Part shown: in pieces, positions 37,212 through 44,262 of the stretch
Numbering within the stretch: the first letter of the stretch is position 1
How the letters are laid out: each line of letters begins with the position of its first letter
Origin: Rothia sp035916755
GTDB taxonomy: Bacteria; Actinomycetota; Actinomycetes; Actinomycetales; Micrococcaceae
Assembly: GCF_035916755.1 (NCBI RefSeq)
Contig: NZ_JAYWIX010000002.1
Location: forward strand, 124,001 to 188,000
Length of the DNA: 64,000 nt
Direction: 5' to 3'
Position numbers and translations under genes: made by a program
Notes under the pieces: generated by a model
Databases searched by the model: none
Told to the model about the DNA's origin: nothing
The model's input: the letters and a program-made list of their open reading frames with translations, nothing else

Positions 37212-37240
37212 TTGAAACCTATCTAGGTAGATGTTGTACT
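37212..37240 (+). promoter_or_regulatory. Promoter of the PadR gene with a palindrome in the spacer
   Basis: TTGAAA (37212-37217) and TGTACT (37235-37240) are separated by 17 nt, a plausible -35/-10 pair. The spacer contains the perfect palindrome ATCTAGGTAGAT (37221-37232). A repressor bound there would block RNA polymerase, which fits PadR autoregulation. The operator assignment is inference. Confidence 0.6.
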
Positions 37241-37261
37241 TAGATACAGAAGGAGGTGCTC

Positions 37262-37579
37262 ATGAACCCCACCACCTACCCACCGGCCCTGATACGGGCA
37301 ACCCTGCCCACCGCCGTCCTTGCCTGCCTGGCTCAAGAAGACCTGCACGGCTACGGCTTGGCTACCCGCCTGGAAGAGATGGGCTACGGACGCCTACGCG
37401 GCGGCTCCCTTTACCCGGCCCTCTCCAAGCTCGAAGAAGCCGGGTACGTCACCACCAGCTGGACGGAAGGAGAGAACGGCCCCGCCCGCCGCCAGTACCG
37501 GCTGACGGACGCAGGCGCCCGCCAGCTCGCCGACGAACGAGCTGCCCTGGCCCGGCTCGCTAGCGCCCTCGGAGCCTAA
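37262..37579 (+). CDS. PadR-family transcriptional regulator
   Basis: A 105-residue winged-helix repressor: LACLAQEDLHGYGLATRLEE, RLRGGSLYPALSKLEEAGYV and RRQYRLTDAGARQLADE are the PadR helix-wing pattern; there is no extended C-terminal domain beyond a short helix. The ATG at 37262 follows AAGGAGG. It is co-oriented with, and 39 nt before, a membrane protein carrying HAAS-like domains, a pairing known for PadR proteins. Confidence 0.92.
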   Translation: MNPTTYPPALIRATLPTAVLACLAQEDLHGYGLATRLEEMGYGRLRGGSLYPALSKLEEAGYVTTSWTEGENGPARRQYRLTDAGARQLADERAALARLASALGA

Positions 37580-37618
37580 ACCCACCCGAACCGTTGCAAC
37601 ATGACTCAAGGAGGAGAC

Positions 37619-38692
37619 ATGGCAAACAATCCCTACGAACGCCTGACCATTGCAATCGAAGAAGTCAGCGACAACCCGGCAGACAAAGACTGGGTGCAAA
37701 CAGCTTTTGCCACCCTGGCTACAAATGGTGTCAAAGCAGTCACCAGCGAAAGCGCCCTCAACCGTGTTATTAGGCAGGTCGCAGAAAGTGGCGAAAGCGC
37801 CACGGACCTCTACGGTAATCCAGAGGGGTGGGCCTACAGTAAAATAGCGGGCTGGAAGGAAAAGGGAACCCAAGCCTTTGAAGAGAGCGAACCTCTCAAC
37901 ATAAAAACGGTTATTACCTATGGGCTGACAGCAGGCGGGATATTTTCTATTTTCTTCATGCTGGTGTACGCATTGCCCAGCAATAGGCCTGATACCGCCC
38001 ACCTGGGACTGCTGCTAGGGATTATCCTGCTGGGGCTAGCGGTATCCAGCAGCCAGTACACTTTCCAGAGGTCTCAGCGTCACTTTGGTTTCGTAGCTGC
38101 TATAGGGCTAACTGGCCTCGTTATTGGAGCTATAGCTTGCTGCCTTGCCCTGCTCTTTGCATGGTTCTCAGAAAATACGGGGCGTTACTCAGTATGGTGG
38201 ATGCTACCTGTTTCAGGAATTGCCAGCTTCGCCCTTGCCTACCTAGCCAACCGATTACTGCCTGAGTTCAACTATGCCCATGCCTCTAGCGTAGATTTCA
38301 GCGATAACGTTGAGTGGAAGGATGCATTTGTTCAGGCTCTCCGAGCTCGGGGAGATATCAGCGATAATCGAGTAAAGGAAGAAATAAGCCGGGTGCAGGA
38401 GTACACCCAAAGCACCGGAAGTAGCTACCTCGAAGAATTCGGCAACCCGGTAGCCTATGCCCGTTCCCTCTCAGAACAAAAGAAGGTCAAGCCCTACCGT
38501 CTCTATCTGCACTCCCTACTCATGCTCGCGATATTCGGCATATGGGGCTACGGACTTTACACGACTGATGACTACGCTAGCTTGACCTGGCGCCTGCCCC
38601 TTCTAGTTGTCATTGTCATCGGTGGTGTTCTTGAAACTAGAAGGCACTACCGGGCCTACAGCCAGGCGAAAGCGCAGTCCAGCTCATTCTGA
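37619..38692 (+). CDS. Membrane protein with two HAAS-like domains
   Basis: A 357-residue protein with helical soluble domains at both ends and membrane segments between them (starting around residues 100, 130, 155, 185) plus two near the C-terminus. The N-terminal domain (DWVQTAFATLATNG, then ATDLYGNPEGWA) and the second (EWKDAFVQALRARG, then YLEEFGNPVAYARSL) share the W..AF..L...G and (Y/F)GNP patterns, so the domain is duplicated. HAAS/DUF1700-type proteins are usually controlled by an adjacent PadR. AAGGAGGAG precedes the ATG. Function is unknown. Its stop overlaps the convergent gene by 9 nt. Confidence 0.65.
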   Translation: MANNPYERLTIAIEEVSDNPADKDWVQTAFATLATNGVKAVTSESALNRVIRQVAESGESATDLYGNPEGWAYSKIAGWKEKGTQAFEESEPLNIKTVITYGLTAGGIFSIFFMLVYALPSNRPDTAHLGLLLGIILLGLAVSSSQYTFQRSQRHFGFVAAIGLTGLVIGAIACCLALLFAWFSENTGRYSVWWMLPVSGIASFALAYLANRLLPEFNYAHASSVDFSDNVEWKDAFVQALRARGDISDNRVKEEISRVQEYTQSTGSSYLEEFGNPVAYARSLSEQKKVKPYRLYLHSLLMLAIFGIWGYGLYTTDDYASLTWRLPLLVVIVIGGVLETRRHYRAYSQAKAQSSSF

Positions 38693-39118
38693 CCTTGGGT
38701 GATCCTTATCGTCGGTGGAGCCGGTAGCATCGTCGCCCTGGCCGGGGGCCTGCTTGCCAGGAGCAGGGCCCTGCCCACCGGCGTCCTTACGGTTCTTGCG
38801 CTGTTGCCACTCGGCGTCCTGGCGCTCGCGCCGGGCCCGGGCCTCAAGAAACTTCAAAAACTCAGGGTCATCATCGGGAGCTACCGGCGGCTTAGCAACA
38901 GGCGCCCCAAAAGACCCGTGGCGCGACCCGCGCGGACGCCCCAGCCAAAACCACAGCACCGACCCCAGCAACGGAAAGAGCACCAGTACAGCAAGCCAAG
39001 CCCCCTTGGGCAGGGTGCGAACGCGCAAACGGTCGGTCTGGGCGGCATCTAGAATCGAATAAATCCATACGCCCAGCAGAAGAGCGGCGCCGCCAATAAT
39101 CAAAATAGCTCTACCCAT
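38684..39118 (-). CDS. PLDc_N-type small membrane protein
   Basis: A 144-residue protein with two helices at the N-terminus (GRAILIIGGAALLLGVWIYS and GAWLAVLVLFPLLGSVLWFW) followed by GRPRG, the pattern of the phospholipase D N-terminal membrane domain, but with no HKD catalytic domain. The C-terminal half is charged and probably disordered. Several in-frame ATGs exist (39169, 39127, 39118); I chose the one preceding the membrane segment. Function is unknown. Confidence 0.75.
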   Translation of the reverse strand: MGRAILIIGGAALLLGVWIYSILDAAQTDRLRVRTLPKGAWLAVLVLFPLLGSVLWFWLGRPRGSRHGSFGAPVAKPPVAPDDDPEFLKFLEARARRERQDAEWQQRKNRKDAGGQGPAPGKQAPGQGDDATGSTDDKDHPRSE

Positions 39119-39236
39119 ACCCCCCATTTTTGCATGAATAGGCCCGCCCGCCCCGCTTTGTGCGCTCACAGCGTGCCAGCTGAGCAGGTGCCCGCTGCGC
39201 AGACCCTGCCCGTAGCGGGTTGGGTAGAATGAAGGG

Positions 39237-39521
39237 GTGAATTTTCTGAAGTACTCCCTGCTCCGCCTGCTGTTCTCAGCTGCCGCCTTCTTCGCCTCCT
39301 ACTACTTTGGTGTGGGCTTTATCCTGGCTATCATCTTCGGCGCGCTCATCGGCTTTGCCATCTGCTACCTGGCCTTCCCCCGCCTGCACGACGCCGCAGC
39401 TGCCGACTTTAACCGGATGATTCGCCGCAAGAACAAGCCCAAGAAAACAAGCGTCGAAGATGAGAACCAGGCGATTGAAGACGAGCTGGACGAAGCAGCC
39501 CGCCGCAGCCAGGGCTTTTAG
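39237..39521 (+). CDS. DUF4229 membrane protein
   Basis: A 94-residue protein with two hydrophobic segments (residues 4-45) and a charged C-terminus ending in acidic and alanine-rich residues. Proteins of this family commonly sit beside menA in actinobacteria, as here. TAGAAT ends 6 nt before the GTG with no usable SD, a leaderless pattern. Its stop overlaps the menA stop on the other strand. Confidence 0.8.
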   Translation: MNFLKYSLLRLLFSAAAFFASYYFGVGFILAIIFGALIGFAICYLAFPRLHDAAAADFNRMIRRKNKPKKTSVEDENQAIEDELDEAARRSQGF

Positions 39522-40435
39522 TAGCCGGTAAAGACGGTGGCCCGCTCGGCAAAGATTTCAAGCGGGTGCAGGGCTACCGCCAGGGCAATGAGCAGTGAAT
39601 AAATCAGGGCAATGATGCCAGCCTGCTTCAGCACCGGAATCAGGTCGCGACCCAGGGCGCCCGAGAGCACCACCAGGGCTGAATGAACGACCGGCCCAAT
39701 CAGAATAAAGGCCAGCGCGTACCAAGGGTTCTGCGGAACCAGCAGGGCGGTCAGGGCCAAGCCCAGGCCCATCTCCACGGCGTAGGTGATGCGCGAAGCC
39801 CGTTCGCCCAGGCGCACAGCCAGGGTTTTCTTACCCGCATCAATATCGGTGGGAATATCGCGTACGTTATTAGCCATCAGCAGGGCACAGGAGAACAGCC
39901 CCAGGGCGATGGCGAAGACCCAGGAGCTCAGGGTCAGCTGGTTGCTCTGGGTAAACATGGTGCCCAGGGTGGCGACCAGGCCAAAGTAGATAAAGACGAA
40001 GATATCGCCCAGGCCCATGTAACCGTAGGGGTGCTTGCCGCCGGTGTAACCCCAGGCTGCCAGCACAGCCGAGGCACCGATGGCAAGGAACCACCACTGC
40101 TGCGAGAGCATAATCAGGGCTAGCCCGCTCAAACCGGCCAGACCGAAGCAGATAAAGGCTGCCATTTTCACGTGGGAGGGCTTGGCGACGCCCGACCCGA
40201 CCAGACGCAGGGGCCCTACGCGCACCTCGTCCGTGCCCTTAATTCCATCGGAGTAGTCGTTGGCGTAGTTGACGCCCACCTGCAAGAAGAAGGCCACGAG
40301 GAAGGCGAGCAGGGCACGGCCGGGCTTGAACTGGTGCACCTCGTAGGCGGCTGCAGAACCAGCAATGATAGGAGCTGCCGCCAGGGGGAGCGTGCGCAGA
40401 CGCGCCCCTTCAATCCACTGTGCAACCGTTGCCAC
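39518..40435 (-). CDS. menA: 1,4-dihydroxy-2-naphthoate polyprenyltransferase
   Basis: A 305-residue UbiA-family membrane enzyme that prenylates DHNA to demethylmenaquinone. The first Asp-rich motif VNYANDYSDGIKGTDE and the second NNVRDIPTDIDAGKKT are intact, and about nine helices are predicted. The GTG at 40435 follows AGGAG; an upstream ATG at 40492 lacks an SD. Confidence 0.94.
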   Translation of the reverse strand: MATVAQWIEGARLRTLPLAAAPIIAGSAAAYEVHQFKPGRALLAFLVAFFLQVGVNYANDYSDGIKGTDEVRVGPLRLVGSGVAKPSHVKMAAFICFGLAGLSGLALIMLSQQWWFLAIGASAVLAAWGYTGGKHPYGYMGLGDIFVFIYFGLVATLGTMFTQSNQLTLSSWVFAIALGLFSCALLMANNVRDIPTDIDAGKKTLAVRLGERASRITYAVEMGLGLALTALLVPQNPWYALAFILIGPVVHSALVVLSGALGRDLIPVLKQAGIIALIYSLLIALAVALHPLEIFAERATVFTGY

Positions 40436-40525
40436 TGTCGTGCTCCTTATCAACCCAAGTCTCGATGTGGCGTCGCTACGCCACAAATACACACCATTCT
40501 CTCACTTTTTAGCGGTGGGTGCCCG

Positions 40526-41791
40526 CTAGTGGCTGCGTGACCTGCCCCGATTTGCTGACTGGGGTTTCCAGGCTTCTGCAAGGATCGCCTGCACGGCCCG
40601 CCGGTCAGGCTTGCCGGTGGGCAGAGTCGGCAGCTCAGGGAATACTTCAACGAGTTTGGGGGCGGACGCTGCCCCCAGCTTTTCTGCCACCAGCTGGGGG
40701 AGGGCGTCCGCAAGCTCAGAAGCGGGTGCGCTGTTGCCTGCCACCAGGGTGACGGCGGCGGTGATGGCGGTACCCCAGCGGGCATCTGGAACCCCGGCTA
40801 CCAGGGCCTCGCGCACGGCCGGGTGGCTTTCGAGGGCGGTAGCTACGGCTGCCGCACTGGTTTTGATGCCGCCAGAAATCAGCACGTCGTCGGCGCGGCC
40901 CGCTACGGTGAGGGTTCCGGTGCGCAGGTCTTGGGTGCCCAAATCGTCGGTGCGGTACCAGCGGGTTCCCTGACCGTCTACAAAGAAATGGGCGGCGGTG
41001 CGCTGCGGGTCATTGGCGTAGCCGCTGGCAATGGTTGGCCCGCCCAGCCAGATGCGCCCGGGAGCGTCTGGGTTTGAGGCATCGGGTTCTATCTGCACGC
41101 GGACGCCCGGCAGCTGCTTACCTTCATAGACGCAGCCTCCGGCGGTTTCGGCCGACCCGTAGGTACGCACTACGGGCAGTGCCAGGTCGCGGGTGCTTGC
41201 GATAAGGTCGGCGCTGGCCGGTGCCCCGCCCAGCAGAATTACGGAGAAAGAACGCAGGGCCGCGAGGGTTTCTTCACGAAGGGGCCCTTCCGGGGTTTCG
41301 AGCAAGCGGTGTAGCTGGGTGGGTACCAGGGAAACCAACCGGTGCGGGGCTGAGAGCTTTTCGGCGGAGTTGACGAAATCCTGGGCCGTGAAGCGGGTGC
41401 CTTTGCTGACTGAAGCGGTCAGGACGGGGGCGGTACCTGCCAGGGCAGACCTCGCCACCACCTGCGCCCCGGCAACGTACTGCAGGGGAAGAGCCAGGAG
41501 CCACTGGGCACTGCTTGTCCCGGTGGCTGTTTCTGTGCCCTGAGCCGACGCACGTAGCGCCGAGGCCACGAGTATCGTCTGCTTGGGGGTGCCGGTGGAG
41601 CCGCTGGTCGTGACCACTAGGGCGGGGGCGTCCTGCCCTCTCTCTAGCTCTGCAAAGCGGGTGCTGAAAGTGTGCAGGGCTTCGGTGACCTGCTGGGCGG
41701 GGCTGGTGGGCTGATCTGACCCGACGCGGACGGCTATCCCCAGCTCGGGCAGGGTGGGAGAGGGGAGAGGGGTAAGGGAATCTAGTGTCAT
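40526..41791 (-). CDS. menE: O-succinylbenzoate-CoA ligase
   Basis: A 421-residue adenylate-forming enzyme. ALVVTTSGSTGTPKQTILVA is the P-loop-like core motif, VVRTYGSAETAGGCVY the second motif and YRTDDLGTQ the AMP-contacting aspartate region; the C-terminal lysine motif is LPTGKPDRRAV. It forms OSB-CoA in menaquinone synthesis. It lies 90 nt upstream of menA on the same strand. Confidence 0.92.
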   Translation of the reverse strand: MTLDSLTPLPSPTLPELGIAVRVGSDQPTSPAQQVTEALHTFSTRFAELERGQDAPALVVTTSGSTGTPKQTILVASALRASAQGTETATGTSSAQWLLALPLQYVAGAQVVARSALAGTAPVLTASVSKGTRFTAQDFVNSAEKLSAPHRLVSLVPTQLHRLLETPEGPLREETLAALRSFSVILLGGAPASADLIASTRDLALPVVRTYGSAETAGGCVYEGKQLPGVRVQIEPDASNPDAPGRIWLGGPTIASGYANDPQRTAAHFFVDGQGTRWYRTDDLGTQDLRTGTLTVAGRADDVLISGGIKTSAAAVATALESHPAVREALVAGVPDARWGTAITAAVTLVAGNSAPASELADALPQLVAEKLGAASAPKLVEVFPELPTLPTGKPDRRAVQAILAEAWKPQSANRGRSRSH

Positions 41792-41896
41792 GGCTCTTTT
41801 AGTCTACGCCTGGTGATGATTGCCAGATAGTACGCCTGCTTGGTAATCTGGTGGGTAACACCTTCTGCTTCTCAAGGTCGAGATAGGAGCCAACCC

Positions 41897-42073
41897 ATGC
41901 TTGAAGCAACCGGCGCTGCAATCGCGCTTTTGTTACTGTACCTGGCCCTGCTGGTGCTCTTCTTCGTAGTGTTACTGGGCTTTCACAAGAAAAATAAGAC
42001 CGAGATTCGGGTGATTCGTAAGCGCCTGGGCCTGGGCGAGAATGCCACAGGTAACACCGACAAGGGAGCCTAA
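41897..42073 (+). CDS. Micro-membrane protein, 58 residues
   Basis: One long hydrophobic segment (AIALLLLYLALLVLFFVVLL) is followed by the juxtamembrane motif FHKKNKTEIRVIRKRL and a short polar tail. AGGAG precedes the ATG. It is 2 nt upstream of a second micro-protein with a similar helix and the matching WHRKNK motif. I do not recognise the family. It is a single-pass protein with a cytoplasmic tail if the positive-inside rule holds. Confidence 0.7.
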   Translation: MLEATGAAIALLLLYLALLVLFFVVLLGFHKKNKTEIRVIRKRLGLGENATGNTDKGA

Positions 42074-42075
42074 CC

Positions 42076-42303
42076 ATGACTGTACTTGCTACCAACCCGC
42101 TGGTGCCCACTACTGGGGAGGCCGTTCTTTCTGTGATTGGCCCAGCCTACCTGGTCTTCATGCTGGTCTTCCTGGTCTTTCTGGTCAACGTGCTGCTGAC
42201 CTGGCACCGCAAGAACAAGCTGCGCATCATCGAGCTGGAGTTCGAAGAACGCGCCATCGACAATCGCAAGGCTGCCCGCCGCATGGCAGGCCCTGAGGCC
42301 TAG
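42076..42303 (+). CDS. Micro-membrane protein, 75 residues
   Basis: A short N-terminus, one hydrophobic segment (AYLVFMLVFLVFLVNVLL), then WHRKNKLRIIELEFEERAID and a basic tail. AAGGGAG precedes the ATG, 2 nt after the stop of the similar 58-residue gene. The layout looks like a duplicated or heteromeric pair. Function is unknown; a strong terminator ends the unit. Confidence 0.7.
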   Translation: MTVLATNPLVPTTGEAVLSVIGPAYLVFMLVFLVFLVNVLLTWHRKNKLRIIELEFEERAIDNRKAARRMAGPEA

Positions 42304-42320
42304 ACTTAGGCCGAATGCAA

Positions 42321-42365
42321 GGACGCCCCGCCCCGCCTTCCCTGGAGAAGGTGGGCGGGGCGTCC
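42321..42365. terminator. Bidirectional terminator between the micro-proteins and yoeB
   Basis: GGACGCCCCGCCC (42321-42333) pairs perfectly with GGGCGGGGCGTCC (42353-42365), with an inner CCTTC/GAAGG hairpin. The last base belongs to the yoeB stop codon, so the terminator serves both convergent units. Confidence 0.85.
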
Positions 42366-42622
42366 TACTCGTAGTGGTACCTCACCGCAGCAATGCGCAC
42401 AGAATTGCCCACGATTTTGTAAACCAGCCGGTGTTCTTCAGTAATTCTGCGGGACCAGTAGCCGGAGAGGTTGTTGCGCAGGGCCTCTGGCTTGCCAATG
42501 CCTTCGTTACCGTTGCGTTGAATATCCTTGAGTAGGGTATTGATTCTTTTGAGAACCTTGCGATCTTGCTTTTGCCACCACAGGTAATCTTCCCAGGCCT
42601 GACTGCTCCAGATAAGTTCCAC
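42365..42622 (-). CDS. yoeB: YoeB/Txe-family mRNA interferase toxin
   Basis: An 85-residue RelE-fold toxin that cleaves mRNA on the ribosome. It begins MELIWSSQAWEDYLWWQKQD; GKPEALRNNLSGYWSRRI and EEHRLVYKI hold the catalytic Glu and Arg region, and the end RYHYE has the catalytic His-Tyr pair. It lies 8 nt downstream of its antitoxin. Confidence 0.95.
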   Translation of the reverse strand: MELIWSSQAWEDYLWWQKQDRKVLKRINTLLKDIQRNGNEGIGKPEALRNNLSGYWSRRITEEHRLVYKIVGNSVRIAAVRYHYE

Positions 42623-42630
42623 GCCGCTGC

Positions 42631-42885
42631 CTAATCTTCGAGAAGTGCCTGGCTGGAGCCTCCACCTGCTTCAAGCTCGTCGATTGAATCTAACAGCCTT
42701 CGAGCATTGGCAGGCGAACGTACGAGATGAGCGGTCTCTTTGAGCGATTCGTATTCGGCAAGTGAAAGGATAACGGCAGGTTCGCGCCCTGCACGGGTAA
42801 TCACAACCTCTTCAAGGTCTTCTACCGCGATATCGAGTACCTGGGCGTAGTTGGCGCGGGACTCGGTGTAGGTCATAGTTTTCAT
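42631..42885 (-). CDS. yefM: YefM/Phd-family antitoxin
   Basis: An 84-residue antitoxin: MKTMTYTESRANYAQVLD and ITRAGREPAVILSLAEYESL form the YefM/Phd DNA-binding domain, and the C-terminal half binds and neutralises YoeB. The start at 42885 follows AGGAGG. The operator at 42897-42912 lies immediately upstream, giving autorepression by the toxin-antitoxin complex. Confidence 0.95.
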   Translation of the reverse strand: MKTMTYTESRANYAQVLDIAVEDLEEVVITRAGREPAVILSLAEYESLKETAHLVRSPANARRLLDSIDELEAGGGSSQALLED

Positions 42886-42896
42886 CAAAACCTCCT

Positions 42897-42912
42897 GTAC
42901 AGAAAACTGTAC
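42897..42912 (-). promoter_or_regulatory. YefM-YoeB operator palindrome
   Basis: GTACAGAAAACTGTAC is a perfect palindrome of 6-bp arms around AAAA, overlapping the position just upstream of the antitoxin SD. TGTACA-type cores are the known binding sites of YefM proteins. Confidence 0.75.
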
Positions 42913-43009
42913 GCTTGAGAGGTTGTATCTTCAAGAGCTCATGTTTTTCTTTTGGAATACCGCACTCAGCAGGGGAAGTATTGTCTTATTTTTTGCTCAG
43001 GGAGCGAAA

Positions 43010-43068
43010 GCCCACCAGACTCTCGTGCTGCCCACAGGGAAGATGGGCAGTATGAGAGTCTGGTGGGC
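43010..43068. terminator. 25-bp hairpin between yefM and menB
   Basis: 43010-43034 pairs with 43044-43068: 15 perfect outer pairs (GCCCACCAGACTCTC with GAGAGTCTGGTGGGC), three inner pairs of which two are G-U only on the plus-strand RNA, then 7 perfect pairs, around a 9-nt loop. It lies 48 nt after menB in that gene's direction, so it probably ends menB, although the wobble pairs favour plus-strand RNA. Confidence 0.65.
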
Positions 43069-43116
43069 ACTTAGCCTGCGCAGCTCTGAGCCGGACGCGC
43101 GGACGCCGGTGGGCGG

Positions 43117-44070
43117 CTAGAAGTAGTAGGGGTAGTTTTCCCAGTTGGGGTTGCGCTTCTCAAGGAAGGCGTCGCGGCCCTCAACGGCCTCGTCGGTCAT
43201 GTAGGCCATGCGGGTGGCCTCACCGGCAAAGACCTGCTGGCCGACCATGCCGTCGTCCGGAAGGTTGAAAGCGAACTTGAGCATACGAATCGCCTGCGGC
43301 GACTGGCGGGCAATGTGGGCCGCGTACTCCAGGCCCTTGGTCTCCAGCTCGGCGTGGGGCACCACGTCATTCACAGCGCCCATCTCATACATGCGCTTGG
43401 CGTCGTACTCCTTAGCCAGGAAGAAAATCTCGCGGGCAAACTTCTGGCCCACCTGGCGGGCCAGCAGGGCTGAGCCGTAGCCGGCATCAAAAGAGCCCAC
43501 CGTCGCATCGGTCTGCTTGAACTTGCCGAACTCCTCAGAAGCAATGGTCAGGTCAGCAACCACATGCAGGGAGTGGCCGCCACCGGCCGCCCAGCCAGAT
43601 ACCAGGGCAATGACTACCTTGGGCATGGTGCGAATCAGGCGCTGCACCTCCAGAATGTGCAGGCGGCCAGCACGGGCAGGATCAATCGAATCGCGGGTCT
43701 CACCCTCGGCGTAGCGGTAGCCGTCGCGGCCGCGAATACGCTGGTCGCCACCGGAGCAGAAGGCCCAGCCGCCGTCCTTGGCAGAGGGGCCGTTGCCGGT
43801 CAGCAGCACGGTGCCCACGTTGGAGGTCATGCGAGCATGGTCCAGTACCCGGTAGAGTTCGTCGACGGTGTGCGGACGGAAGGCGTTGCGCACTTCGGGC
43901 CGGTCAAAAGCAATACGGACGGTCGGTAGATCTCGCAGAATCTCACCGGCCTCGTTGCGTTCTACCTGACGGTGATAGGTGATGTCGGTCAGATCCTCAA
44001 AGCCCTCAACCAGGCGCCACTGGTGGGGGTCAAAAATATCAGAAACCTTGGCAGGAAGTTCGTTAGTCAT
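43117..44070 (-). CDS. menB: 1,4-dihydroxy-2-naphthoyl-CoA synthase
   Basis: A 317-residue crotonase-fold enzyme that closes the second ring of DHNA-CoA. FCSGGDQRIRGRDGYRYAEG, TVGSFDAGYGSALLARQVGQ and the C-terminal NPNWENYPYYF-type end are typical of MenB. The ATG at 44070 lies 7 nt after TAGACT without an SD (leaderless pattern). Confidence 0.95.
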   Translation of the reverse strand: MTNELPAKVSDIFDPHQWRLVEGFEDLTDITYHRQVERNEAGEILRDLPTVRIAFDRPEVRNAFRPHTVDELYRVLDHARMTSNVGTVLLTGNGPSAKDGGWAFCSGGDQRIRGRDGYRYAEGETRDSIDPARAGRLHILEVQRLIRTMPKVVIALVSGWAAGGGHSLHVVADLTIASEEFGKFKQTDATVGSFDAGYGSALLARQVGQKFAREIFFLAKEYDAKRMYEMGAVNDVVPHAELETKGLEYAAHIARQSPQAIRMLKFAFNLPDDGMVGQQVFAGEATRMAYMTDEAVEGRDAFLEKRNPNWENYPYYF

Positions 44071-44191
44071 AGCCACCAGTCTACCCAGGGCGTCCCCGCC
44101 GCTGGCTCCTTGTGCGTAACCGAAAACTTCATCTACGCGTTCAAAGAACACGCAGATGAAGCTTTCGACGACATTCGGCGCAGAAAAGGAC

Positions 44192-44245
44192 GGACGCCGC
44201 CCCCAGTGCCCCTGCCCGCAGGCAGGGGAGTAGGGGGCGGCGTCC
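44192..44245 (-). terminator. putP terminator
   Basis: GGACGCCGCCCCC (44192-44204) pairs with GGGGGCGGCGTCC (44233-44245), with an inner CCCCTGCC/GGCAGGGG stem. It begins 17 nt after the putP stop. Confidence 0.85.
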
Positions 44246-44262
44246 TGACCCAGATGAAGCTA

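Noticed and set aside
42923..43120. 65-codon plus-strand frame between yefM and menB
   Set aside because: It runs through the 25-bp hairpin and has no SD or recognisable features; structure explains the region better.
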